Part shown: piece by piece, positions 1 to 11,264 of the stretch | How the letters are laid out: every line of letters begins with the position of its first letter | Position numbering within the stretch: position 1 is the first letter of the stretch | Assembly: GCF_901933205.1 (NCBI RefSeq) | Contig: NC_044572.1 | Location: 79,047,465-79,111,464 of the forward strand | Source: Camarhynchus parvulus | Lineage: Eukaryota; Chordata; Aves; Passeriformes; Thraupidae | Length of the DNA: 64,000 nucleotides | Direction of reading: 5' to 3' | Notes under the pieces: generated by a model | Told to the model about the DNA's origin: nothing | Seen by the model: only the letters and a program-made list of their open reading frames with translations | Databases searched by the model: none | Made by a program: the position numbers and the translations under genes

Positions 1-1626
1 ATCTGCTGGAACTAAAAGCATCTATATGCAGAATGATAAAGACATTTTAGAAGAAAAAGGAGGAAATTTCAGGGATGGAATCTGAAAATCAAACCCTTTT
101 GGGGCAGGAAAAATTAAAGTTAGCTCAAACCAATTTTCAGTAGCAAGCAGTTCTTGAATTTTTCATATATCTTGCTTTGGAGTTTCATTCTCTTTTTCAG
201 ATGCAAATGACAAGGTAATCACCATTTGGACTTTTATACTTGAGACCTATGATACAGAAACAGATTCTTCTGCTTATCTTGCACGACAGTTTTTACATTC
301 TGATTGCACTGACATTGCAAAGCTATAATCAGAATCCTGAAGCAAGTATTAAACAATTGCCTAGTGTTTTCTCCTTAAATTCTACTTTATTTTGGCTTAT
401 CAGCTCACCTCATGTTCTTTACTTTCTAGTGATACTGTCCAGAGGCTTTCCAGAAGTCTCAGTGGCTTAAAGATGTGGGAGTTAATGCTGTACAAACCTA
501 TAGTTAGGCTCTCTATATTTACTATATATTCCCTGGTGCAAGAATGATTTTTTTCTTCCAGTGCATACAATTTCTTAACTACTAGATCTAGTCAGATAAT
601 CTACTTTACTGTTGCTCTAGCTGATAAAATGTGGCAGTGATACTAAAATAATAGTCATGTTTCTGCTTCAGCCGGTCTTCTCTTTTTCAGTGACTTGTTC
701 ACTTAGAGACTTTACATCTTTTCAATGGGGATTAGCTGTAACTGGGAGAATGAACTTACATGGTGCTGTAAGACAACAAAAGGTCAAAGACAAGAAAGAA
801 AAAAATCACAAGAAAGAAAAGTAGAAAAACTTGCTATAAGGGCTTGTGGCCTGCCTGTGTAAAGATGTGTTCCCCTTATACTGATCAATTTCCTTCCCTA
901 AATGCTTATTTCATTTTACTTTTGTGTCTTTATCCTGACCCAAACTTTCATCTCTATTTTCCAAAAAGCACATTACTTAATCTCCTCATTTCTCCATTAA
1001 TCTTTTGGCTCCAGCAACGTCCCGTACTGCCAGGAATTTAAACTTTTTCTTGTGCTGACTGTGATTCTTAGCTCTGTTGACAGGTCTAAAATATAGCCTC
1101 CTGCAGTCTATATAAAAATGAGAAGTGTAATGATGTTTGATCTGGAGATTGAGCTTGTTGAATTTGGATTTTAACACAATGCTTCTCTTTTTCCCATGTA
1201 AAGACAAATGAGCAGAGCAGTGGTTATGCAAGACTGAGGATCTTCATCTCAAGAATATATCTGATGTATCTGCTATTACAACCAAAAGACATGCATATGC
1301 TTGTGAGGGGGTGAGAGCATAATCTCAATTTGACTTCATGCTAAGGCTGGATTGCACCTTAAAATCATGAAGGGGAAACACAGTAGCAAGGTTCCTTAAG
1401 GAGTAATGATAGGCTTGTTTCTAAGAATTTTAAAGAAAAGGCCAAGTCCTGTGGGGCTGCAATTCTGCCTTTGCTTCTTTGAGCCTGTCCAGTTATTCCA
1501 AAACTGATAAAAGATTGTACAATCTAAGCACTGTCTAAGCAAACTGGGTTAAATATCCTAGAAGATTTAAGAGATCAGATTGTTCTCCATGTTTGACACT
1601 TGCAGTTGATTTGTGCTCACTAAAAA
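1..1626. other. Non-coding AT-rich DNA, nothing recognised
   Basis: No repeat family, RNA gene or convincing exon is visible on either strand. Short open frames here are of chance length and have no recognisable domain. Confidence 0.6.
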
Positions 1627-1696
1627 CAAAGGCCAAAAAATCCTCAAACAACCAACCCAATAAAAAAAATTAAAAAAAAATTAAAAAACAACCAAA
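1627..1696. repeat. A-rich low-complexity tract
   Basis: A run of A interrupted by C and T (AAAAAATT-type units). It may be a decayed poly(A) tail of an old retro-insertion, but no body sequence is recognisable next to it. Confidence 0.7.
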
Positions 1697-2235
1697 GCCA
1701 AACACATCACTGAGTACTGTGCTTTTAAGTGTATACAGAATTAGGTCCAGAAAATCTGCTACCTTTAAATGTGGATGTTGGTGCTAGAGCACAATGCCTG
1801 GTGCATGTAGCAAGTACCTGCTTACTTCTGTATGGTGAATTCAAGCACACACACAAAAGTTTTTGGACATGAATTTGGCCTGTGCTAACTACTGCCTTAC
1901 CAAAGAAATCCCAAGCACATTTTGACAATGAAAATGTTACCACAGGATAAAATCAGAGAATCATTCTTGTTGGAAGGTGCCACAGAGACAGACTATTAAT
2001 TTTGCATAGTTTAAACCAAGAGCAGGTCTGAAATGGTTGATTCGTTTACTAACAACTTGTAATTAACCAGCAATCAATGATGTATACATGCAAGTTGAAT
2101 TTTGCTAATACTGAGTTAAAAGCAAAATGTTAATAAAACCATACAATTCTAAACATAAATATAAACATAACATAAAACTATAACAATTCTAAATATAACT
2201 ATAGTAATCCCAAGTAGTTCTAATCAGAAACACAA
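1697..2235. other. Non-coding DNA with A/T-rich imperfect repeats
   Basis: Positions 2130-2210 hold imperfect repeats of the type ATAAACATA and CAATTCTAAA. This block adjoins the old LTR remnant and might be part of the same insertion, but nothing identifies it. Confidence 0.4.
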
Positions 2236-2516
2236 ATGGTGGTACACATCCCACCCTCTAACAGCACTTGTGCATTACAAGTACCCCCTGCCCTGTCTGG
2301 GGCTACAGTTTCCCCTACTTGTACCCTCATCCTTCAAGAGTTGTGGGTGCTCTCACCTTTTGGGACTCTTTGATGCTCCCTGCATCTCATGAGGTGACAC
2401 CCATGATCTCACACGCATCCTTGCAGTAATCCCTGCTGGTCCCCCTGACCAGAGAGAACCAGCTTACGGTATCTGACCACACTGCTTTGTCGTGCCACAG
2501 AAGAAGAGTGATGCCA

Positions 2517-2821
2517 GTGCAATGTCACTATAAGACACGAAAGAACACAAGCACACCACCGTTCTCAAGGTGAAGGAAGAAAGAGGAAGTTTATTTTCTG
2601 ACTCCAACATTTATAGTTTTCCAAAAGTGACAGCAGATTGGAGGGTGACAGCGACACCTCTCCAATGACACTGTCAAACCAACAGTCCATCAACTTTCTC
2701 CTCCTCCATAAAAGAAGACAAAACAATCAGTTATTTACAGAAAGCGTGTGAGAAAGTTCACCACAAGAATGTCAACATGAGAAGGCCTAGAAAATCTTAA
2801 AAAACCAGGGTGACAGTGCAA
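2517..2821 (-). mobile_element. Solo LTR, ERVK-like, with 6-bp target duplication
   Basis: The LTR occupies 2523-2815 (293 bp) and is flanked by perfect direct repeats GTGCAA at 2517-2522 and 2816-2821. Its ends are TGTCAC and GTGACA, a 6-bp terminal inverted repeat with the retroviral TG...CA ends. Read on the minus strand it has a TATAAA box (complement of 2610-2615) and an AATAAA polyadenylation signal (complement of 2590-2595). No gag, pol or env sequence lies beside it, so it is a solo LTR left by recombination. A 6-bp duplication suits alpharetrovirus- or ERVK-like integrases. The exact duplication suggests a fairly recent insertion. Confidence 0.9.
2610..2615 (-). promoter_or_regulatory. 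TATA box of the 2.5-kb LTR
   Basis: TATAAA on the minus strand, about 20 bp before the AATAAA signal. The close spacing means the transcript start would fall near or within the polyadenylation signal, an unusually compact U3/R border. Confidence 0.5.
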
Positions 2822-2985
2822 TGACTTCTAGCAGTGTCAAAACAGGATTCTACTACGACCATGTCTACTCCAAGGTCTTTATTAATATCTTCCAACTTGT
2901 CAGACTCCTTTCATACTTTTTCTTATGCTGGCTCCTTCTTCATTTCAAAAAGTCCTTGTGTAATTCCTTGGTTATTCATTTTGAG

Positions 2986-3185
2986 ATGATTTATGTCTTT
3001 CCCTTTTACATTTGGGAACTCATAGTTGTCTTTCAATTTAGTACAATGTTTTGTGGGCAAATGTTTTCCAGTTTGGCATTCTCAGCCCAATACATGCATT
3101 AAACAGTTTCATGTTCTTACCTACAGCAGATGCTCTTATCTAGGCCATTTGCCAAGGGTAGACTGTGAAAATACCCCACAAAAGA
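2986..3185. other. Short non-coding gap
   Basis: AT-rich sequence between the LTR remnant and the CR1 fragment. It could be the U3 of the older LTR, but no motif proves it. Confidence 0.4.
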
Positions 3186-3370
3186 GATCTTGTGAAGTCA
3201 TTTAGCCCAACCTCCTGGTCAAAACAAGTTCAACTACAACTCTGATCAGAGCGCTTAGGTTTTTTGTCCAGTTGGGTTTTGGAAGCCTCCAGAGCTGGAG
3301 ATTTTACAGACTCTTGGGGCAACTGGGTCCAGTTCTTAATTATACTAAGTATACTTTTTCCCTATAACTA
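3186..3370 (-). mobile_element. CR1 LINE fragment (3' region), minus strand
   Basis: The plus strand reads like the complement of an avian CR1 3' region: a TTTAGCCCAACCTCCTGGTC segment, then TTTTTTGTCCAGTTGGGTTT and a stretch matching 'GGAGACTCCACAAC...GGGCAACTGGGTCCAGT'. It is short, diverged, and lacks the terminal ATTCTATG units. It has no coding content. The family call rests on these ordered CR1 landmarks. Confidence 0.7.
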
Positions 3371-3880
3371 ATTGGAAGAGGGAGGGTGGGGACGGGCTGT
3401 TTCTCAAAAAAGAAGAAGATGTGATAACAGCAGATAATGGCAGAACATGGCAGGCATGTTGCGCAAGACAATCGTAGTTCTGAACATTCTCTAAAGCCTG
3501 TGTCAGGATCTGTGTCAGCTCGTTTTCAATCTGATCAAGGCTGATTTGTTTCATGATACAGGGAGTTATGATTTCATAGAAAAGACTGTTCCATGCTGGT
3601 GGCATCAGTGACAGAGGCTGTTCCTGAATAGCTTAATTTACTATTGCAAATATAATCCACATGCCTTCTCTTTCCTACTTCTACTTGCTTGCAACCACGT
3701 TGTGCTGTAGCTCAAGACATTTCCTCAAACATTTTCCTCAATTGTTTGTCAATGGAGGCAGACTAAATTCTGACCTACATGTACAGCAAACCTTTGCAAT
3801 TCAGTGGAAAATTACATGGAAATATAAAATTTTAAACTTTTTTGGAAATAATTGCAATGTATGCCAACCATATCTGGTCT
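3371..3880. other. Non-coding gap between two CR1 fragments
   Basis: About 510 bp with no recognised repeat, RNA or exon. Confidence 0.5.
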
Positions 3881-4437
3881 ACATCACAAGACGTGTGGCC
3901 AGCAGGTTGAGAGATGTGGTTCTCCACTTCTACTCCGCTTTCATGAGATCCCAACTGGAGTGTTGCATCCATCTTTGATCCACCTAACATAAGATAGAAG
4001 TGGACCTGCTGGGGCAAGTCTAGAGTAGAGCCACCAAGATAGTCAGAGTGTTGAAGGACCTCTCCTGTGAAGATGGGCTGAGAGAATTGGGATTGTTTAG
4101 CCTTAAGGAGAGAAAACTCCAGGGAAACCCACAAGAGAGTTGAGAAGGACTTTTTAGAAGGATACGTAGTAACAGGACAAGGGGGAAAAGTTTCAAAGGG
4201 AAAGAGAGTAGGCTGGGATGAGATATTAGGAAGAAATTCTTACTGTGCAAGTGCTGAGGCACTGGAAGAGATTGCCCAGAGAAGCCGTGGATGCCTCATC
4301 CCCGGAAGTATTCAAGGCCAAGCTGGATGTGGCTTTAAACAGCTCTGGTGGAAGGTTTCCCTCTTCATGGCAGGGGACTGGAAGTAAATGATCTTTAAGA
4401 TCCTTTCCAACCCAAATCACTCTGTAATTCTGTGATA
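3881..4437 (+). mobile_element. CR1 LINE fragment, 3' end, plus strand
   Basis: It covers the far C-terminal part of the CR1 ORF2 region and the 3' UTR. Landmarks in order are TTCATGAGATCCCAACTGGA (the 'ALVRPHLE' segment), a 'GCTGAGAGAATTGGGATTGTTTAG' type segment near 4077, the 'GGAAGAGATTGCCCAGAGAA' segment near 4264, and a tail TTTCCAACCCAAATCACTCT followed by GTAATTCTGTGA. It has stop codons throughout and no usable reading frame. It is 5'-truncated, as is normal for CR1. Confidence 0.86.
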
Positions 4438-7400
4438 ATTCCTCCTACAGTGTAGATAATGCAGCAGTGAGATTGCTTATTTCCTAAAAATACTTTGTTT
4501 ATGTATTATTAGTAACTGAGTTCAGCAAAAAAGAAAATACAGCTTTCTTTCAAAGAATGGCAGTTCTATAAAGTCTGCTGATCAAACATTCCCAAGGGGA
4601 AAGAGGGTTTTGGTTTTGGTTTTATTCCCTTTGTGTGGAAAAATGAGAAATAAGTGTAAGACATACATCACCCACTCACACCTCCTCTATGGGTATTTGG
4701 AAAGGCGTTCTAGCAATCAGAGCTGACGAGCAGTGGATTTTTCACTTCATAGAAGCAGCCAAAATTTTACATTTTATTATGTTTTGATATGAAAACTAGA
4801 AGTGCAGCCATATTTTCCATTTGAATATTTCCAGGCAGCTCTAATAACTGCATATGAACTTAGACACCAGCAGGGTAAATGATGCCCAGGAAGGCTCAGT
4901 GAAGGAAACATCTCTTACTCAAGAGCTCATGTTTGGCAGCCAGGCTTCTATTTAGAAGGACTGGAAGCTCGTTACTGCTCTCCCATGAGGCATGTGTTGT
5001 GACACCATGCATATATGACAGTAAACAGTCCTGACTGAGACCACATTTCTAGGCAACATGACACAGAAGACACAACATAAGATTATGAGGAAAAAAAACT
5101 TTTAAAAAAACCTACTACACAGATAATCAATTTACTGTGACTTTAACAGAGCTGGCCTTACAGCAAAAATGCAGACCTTCAATACAGGGCCAGAACCAGA
5201 GGTAAGCAAACTCTGGTTAGCCTTTCCATGTCCTTCAGTGCATCTTTAAAATGTATTTTATGGTCATTCCTTGTGGCAGGAACAGAGAATCTGGAAAGCT
5301 GCAATCTGGTTCAGTCTGCATCTAACTCTGTGCCTGTAAGACTCTTAATCAACACTAATTAAGCAAGTCTTTCTTGTTTGATTGTCCTTATTTTGTACAG
5401 TATCTCCTCCAACTGGAATGACTGATATTGCAAAGAGCTGGATAAAAGAAGAAACTCTAATTCCTAGTAACCCTGTCTACTACTCAGGAAAGATTTTGCT
5501 ACTGCTCAGAAGGCTTGACTATATTAAGATGAAATATGCTAGTACATGTGCCTTTGTGTAGAGGGAATAGTCTAGATGCATGTAATGTCTTGTTATTTTA
5601 TGTTCGTGGAAACTTAGTAAGAACGGGACATTAATAAGGCACAGACATAGCTGACACATTATAAGATAGCACCAAGAAATTTTAGTTATTGTAATAATTT
5701 CCAGAGAAGACCTGCTCATGCCTGCAGTCTTCTCTCCAGAACTTTCATCCATGTTTAAAAATCCCTTACCCACTTCAGCTGGAGTCTCTGATATTTTCTG
5801 TCAAGGTCTTCATTATACAAAATGTAAGGCCACCCTTTTGCAAAAAGTTTGGTAAATTAGATAATGTAATGCATGGACTATTTCAGAGGGATAAATGTAC
5901 TTTCCTTCCTTTGAGGTCTGATAGAAGGAACTAGTGTTTTTTTCCCCTGAAACAGGAAAAAAAAGAGTTTGCTGAAAAAAGCAATGAATTTTATGCCCTT
6001 CTCCCCATTATGTTTATGAGTGTAATTGTGCACATATTAATCCAGAGCAGGTGATGCCTCTCTCAAACCAGTGAGCCTCATCATCGAAGGTCAAACAGAA
6101 ACTTGAAGCTGGGAAGGGTCAAGCTAGTGAATGAGAAGGAAAAGCTTGCTGAGACCATAATCCCTTCAATCATGTCAAAACAGATTTGAGCTATTGTTCA
6201 GCCTGTGGAACCTCTATTACCTTTAGAAGTCATTCTCTTTGAAAGCATTCAGGAGGCTGTGGATAGGAAGCTTGAAATGAGCACAGTTTAAAAGAATTCA
6301 CCTTTGTCACTTCAAGGAGAGAACAACCTCTGCCCTACAGATATGAACATAAAGCACAGGCACAGTGAAAGTCCACTGGTTTATGAGTTTTGGTGTTAGA
6401 ATGATTACAATCATTTGGTTTTGAATAATTTTTATAATTTAGATATAAACAAAGGTAATTACATTAATCTTGGTCTGAAGGGTAAAGTTCCTTTAGATAT
6501 TGATAGAAGTAGTATTTGTAAGAAAAATATAAGCTATCAAGCATAGCTATAATGCACAACTGATAAGCTCTGCTAAGAAACTCAGAAGAAAATCTGAGTC
6601 CTTTGCAGGGTAAGTAAAGACTATATAATGTGTTTTGTAAAGGCAAGAGGTTTTAAAGCATCATTATAGTCTAAATAGAGCTCAACATTTATGTGAAAAT
6701 AAGAAGGTAAGAAACTGGGGAAATAGATACTAAGGCAGATCATGCATGAGCTCATGACTTCTGGGAAGCTAAATATTAACTTTGTAAATAGAGATAGAGA
6801 AGAAGAGTATTGGCCATTGGAGTTTGGAGACCAGTCCTTCTTTGAACTGAAAGCCAGTAAGATCTAAGCAGTCTTTCCATATTCTTTGAGATCTTTTGAT
6901 AAAAATTACCAGCATGTAGTCAATATAAATTACTAGCAAGAACAAGAACATTGAGCAAAATATTAAAAGTAAAAACTGATGATGTGATTTGATAGAAATC
7001 ACTAAATAACTAGATGTATTGGTGATAAAATAAAAGCATATATACCACCTTTCAAGGAATGCAAAGTAATGATTTGTTTGAGTTTACAAGAAAATTAGGC
7101 ACATACACTGGGTCTCAGACCAAAGCCATAATTCTTGGCTGCCTGATTTAAACAAAATTCTCTGTAGAAGAAGAGCGCATAAGTGGTTTTATTCTTCGGT
7201 GGGAAGGATCCTAGGAGACTTGATCTGATAGAAGTTGATAGAGAAACAGAAAAGAACAGGACAGATTATTGCTTTTGTTCTTAAGTATGATGAATTGCCA
7301 CTATTTTCAGCTTGTTAGTGGAAGAAACAAAAAAGGAGGAAAAAAAGGGAATTTATCAAGAGATTTTGACTGTAACACTGACTGTTTGGCTGGAAATTCT

Positions 7401-10400
7401 TTTACACACTCTCTCTTTATCTTCCCCTGCCCAAGAGACCATATAACACCTTACAGAAAGAACAAGGCTAAAATCTAATTCCAATGCCAAAATGATCTTA
7501 AAAAGAAATTTATTAGAACTGGACAACTACAGAAATTCTTAAACTCTGTAAGAGCTTCAAGTAGGATTTTCAGGTTGCAAAGAAAAGATTGTAGAAAATA
7601 TCACAAAAGCAACCAGAAAAGCCAAAAATAGAAGAAATATCCACTAGGAAAAGAATCAAATTTTACATTTTCAGTATACCAGCAGTAAACCAAGGTTCAT
7701 CTTCCTCATCATTTCGCTGCCATTACCACATTATTCCATGCATGCATTACCATTATTTTATATACGTATTTTTAGAGATGGAATCAGGAAACCTGCCAAC
7801 ATTTACAGATCAGTTTTGATAGATTTGGACTTAATTGTAGAAGCCTCTTATAAGCCACTGAAGTCTGCAGAGGTTCTTGTTCAACATAGAAACTATTTAT
7901 GTGTTAGCTTTTACAAGAGATACTTAAAAACTGCTTTGTCAGAGTAAACTTCAGTGTAGGGAAAATTGACATGGACCTCTACACAAATGCCTGCATTCCT
8001 TCTTCTACCATGATCCTGCAAGATTGATGTTGGGATTGTATTGTGTAAGTCAACACATTGTCACTTGTGTTTCCCACAATGCTATCTTCTGAATCTAATA
8101 TTAAAAAAATATGGCTTCCTTTGTGTAGGAAACATTTCTTATGAACAAAAGATGTGTTTATCTGACCTTTCTTGAATCAGCACAGATGTAATAGAGGGGC
8201 TAACAGAATTGGATACACATGGCAAAAGCCCACTTAGTCACATATTCCTGGTGCTGAGTTACATTTTGATAGCTGGTCTAACTTACGCAATTAAAGGATG
8301 AAGAAGATTTAGAGAAAAACCCCAAACGCTGCATGGAAGAAATGAATAAAATGCCTTAGTTTTTATCATGGAAACTTTCATGGACTATGTTCATTACAGA
8401 AGTTGTGAAGGAAAGAGAGAGGCAACTGAGCTGTACGTTGTATGGGATGAAATAAAAAATCTGAATATTTAACCAGTCTATCACTGTTACGGAGGTGTAA
8501 GTTCAGGCAGGTATAAAAAAAATTAGTCATCATTATGACATGGATTGAGAACTACCTGGAATTCTAATAGCTGTCAAAGAAGCTGTAATCTTCTAACTGA
8601 AGACACTTTTTTATTCTAATGAAAAAAGCGAAATTGCTGTAATCAGATACCTTAGTTTGGTGAAGAAAGGCAACCAGCAATATCAACTGCTTGATTTTTT
8701 AAAAGGATCAGCTTTTTAAAGTAAGCAAAGGGGCAGCTCAGTGTTTGGTCATGAGACCAGGTATTATTAAGGAAAGCAAACGATAGTAAGGGCCTAAATT
8801 TGAAGAAAAAAGCCAAGCAATGGTAAAAATATTAATGAAAAAAAGATCATGCCTTCTTCCACCATGAAGAAAGACTTTATGTTAAAACAGACATTTGGCT
8901 CTCCTCTAAGTGGTGCATATGTTCACTTGAGAAATACAATGCTGTGTTGGAGAAGTAGACCCCTTAGTGTCAAAAAGTCTTCTTTAGAACCTCATGAAAA
9001 CGTGTGTTTTCTACTTTTTTGTCTGTTTTTTCTTGCAGAAACCTCCTTTTCCATCCTGTGTTTCAAGACATAAAATTTTGTACAATTTCTTACTCATAAC
9101 AGTGTTGGGGGGGAGACAGCATTTATTTATTTAATGCCCCAGAAGTTCACAACACCGAATTAATTAGCTAAAATTCTTTTTTATATTTATTGGCCAAGTT
9201 TCTTGGAAAAATATATCCTACTCAACTAAAGATTTTTTCATTTTAAAGTAGTGATTTGTCTTAAGGAAATCTAGCCTTTGTGTATTCTCTAGAACACACA
9301 AAGGTTTGATTTTCCTGCTGAAACAATCTCAGTCCTGCAATACTTGTAAAATCTTTATGGGCTTGTTCTGGAAACCAGTCGCAACACAATTTATAGTAAA
9401 ATAGTAAATACTAGTTAGTATTTAGAACTCATCAAAACTATTCTTCCCTTGAAATGGTAAAGTTTTACATTAAGGAGTACTGATGTTTTGCACCATACAC
9501 CAAAAAAGTAGAATATTTTTCTTGTGGCAACAAGGGATGATTCTGATCTTACATGTCAGATTATTTCTTTCAGTTTGTATAATGACTTTAGACATACATT
9601 TGAACTGTTAAAGATACAACAGTTTGTTAAGATCATAAATAATCATATTACAGACTTTTGTAGCTATGCTTCTCTGGATGCTGAGCTGAAAAACACTCCT
9701 GGATACCCTCGGTTTTACCCATTCAAAGCTTTGTTTCTGTCTCCCAGTGCTGCATTTAGTGCAGAATAGGAGCTAAAGCCACAACAGAATCAAATTTCAT
9801 TCATCTTGAAAAAGAAGAAGAGTGTGAAGAACTTTTATACTACATAATGCAATGTATAGTGAGCCACAAATTCATAAATATCTACAGAGTGGTGCTGTTT
9901 ATAATAGAATAAATCTATGATCCCGTTTTCTTACTCCTTGCTCAAAAACAATTACTTTTAGTGTCTTAGTATTTTCATTAAGGGCACTGAGTTAACACAT
10001 GGTTATATCACCCTAAAACAGCATTTCTTGTCATTTTATCTTATTATCTAAAGTCATTTGCTTTGTTAAGATCATAAGCAAATATTTGACAAATCAACAC
10101 TGTCCAGACACCAGCTATTTTAATGAGCGTATTTTCCTCTGTACCTCATGATGATAGACTGTCATCCATTTGATTATGTTAAAAGAACAATGTGAGAGGT
10201 TTTTTTTTTTATTTATCTGATAAAGATACTTTGCTCTGATATCATCACTTTTATTTTAGAAGGATATTATCTCAGCCTGCAGGACTGACAGCATGCTTCT
10301 ACTTTCATTCATGAGGCCAAAGATTTTCATGGCCTTGGCCTCTGTCTTCTTGTGAAAGACAACTGTATATCTAATAGGAAAATAAAAGTGCAGCTTAACT

Positions 10401-11248
10401 GTTTCAATAAATTCCCACAAGAGTAAGAAAAACTTAACACCAGTGTTTTAAAAGCACATTCACTTTGAGAGTAGAGAGATGGAGAGGAAGTCTCTGAAGT
10501 TTGATTGTTATAAGTGTACATCTCTTTTTAGCTCATAGTAAGAAAAATCACACAAGTTAGCAGGGCCTCGAGTATGTGCTACCCTGAGTTCTGTTGCAAG
10601 ACTCGAGACCAGAAAAATCTGTTATAAAAAAATAAAAAAGGTCTACAGAGAGAAAAGACTCATGTTACCTGCTGTGATGGCTGAGATTAGCTGATGGTTA
10701 CAACTTTTTTTTTCATTGAGCATATGTGGTTAGGAAGAAAGAAAAATGCCTGAAATTCACATTTGCTCATTTCTACCCATCTGCCATGTTGGTAACCAAG
10801 TTTTTAACCTGTGTGATAGAAAAATGTTGACATCAGGATATAGCTTCAGTGAGAAAAACTGTATTCAAGCACTGAACTACAACTTGCAGGCTCTTTGGGA
10901 AACTAAAATAAACTTCGTCCACTGGAAGTTCACACTGGTCAGCTACAACAGCACCACAATATTACAAAAGGAAGTAAACAAAAGCAAGAATCCAAAAGCA
11001 TTTCTGCACCTGCTTCTTTACGAAAACTGAAAAACATCATGGTCCTCCCAAAGCCTGAAACCAATCTTGTAAAAATTCAAGTGATGTATGTTGGAGATCC
11101 GTGACTTGCCAGAATGTCAGGGACATTTTTTAACTTATTGCTGAAGCTGAAAAATTAGTTCTTCAAGCATGCTGAAGTTACAGAGGCATGCAAGCTGTTA
11201 CATACAAGCATAAGTCTTTTTTCAATTTTCAGTGGCATCTTCATAAGT
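4438..11248. other. 6.8 kb of AT-rich non-coding DNA
   Basis: No LINE, LTR, RNA gene or credible exon seen. A short T/A low-complexity run (ATTTATTTATTT) lies near 9121. Open frames of 60-95 codons here have no domain, no signal peptide pattern and no splice context, so they are treated as chance. Confidence 0.55.
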
Positions 11249-11264
11249 AAAAAAAAAAAAAAAA
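11249..11264. repeat. A16 homopolymer
   Basis: Sixteen consecutive A, followed by an A/G-rich run. It might be the tail of a retro-inserted sequence, but the upstream 300 bp match nothing I know. Confidence 0.9.

Larger units (their letters stand above)
2236..2985 (-). mobile_element. Older LTR remnant, minus strand, interrupted
   Basis: Outside the younger LTR (2517-2821), the flanks read on the minus strand as a plausible R-U5 unit: AATAAAGACCTTGGAG lies at about 2866-2881, followed by sequence that resumes at 2516 and runs down to about 2236. That lower part is more GC-rich than its surroundings. The layout (polyadenylation signal, then about 330 bp of non-coding GC-richer sequence) is what an avian LTR shows. 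The outer limits and the family are not resolved, and no target duplication was found. The inner 293-bp LTR is clearly the later event because its target duplication is copied from this element. Confidence 0.5.
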
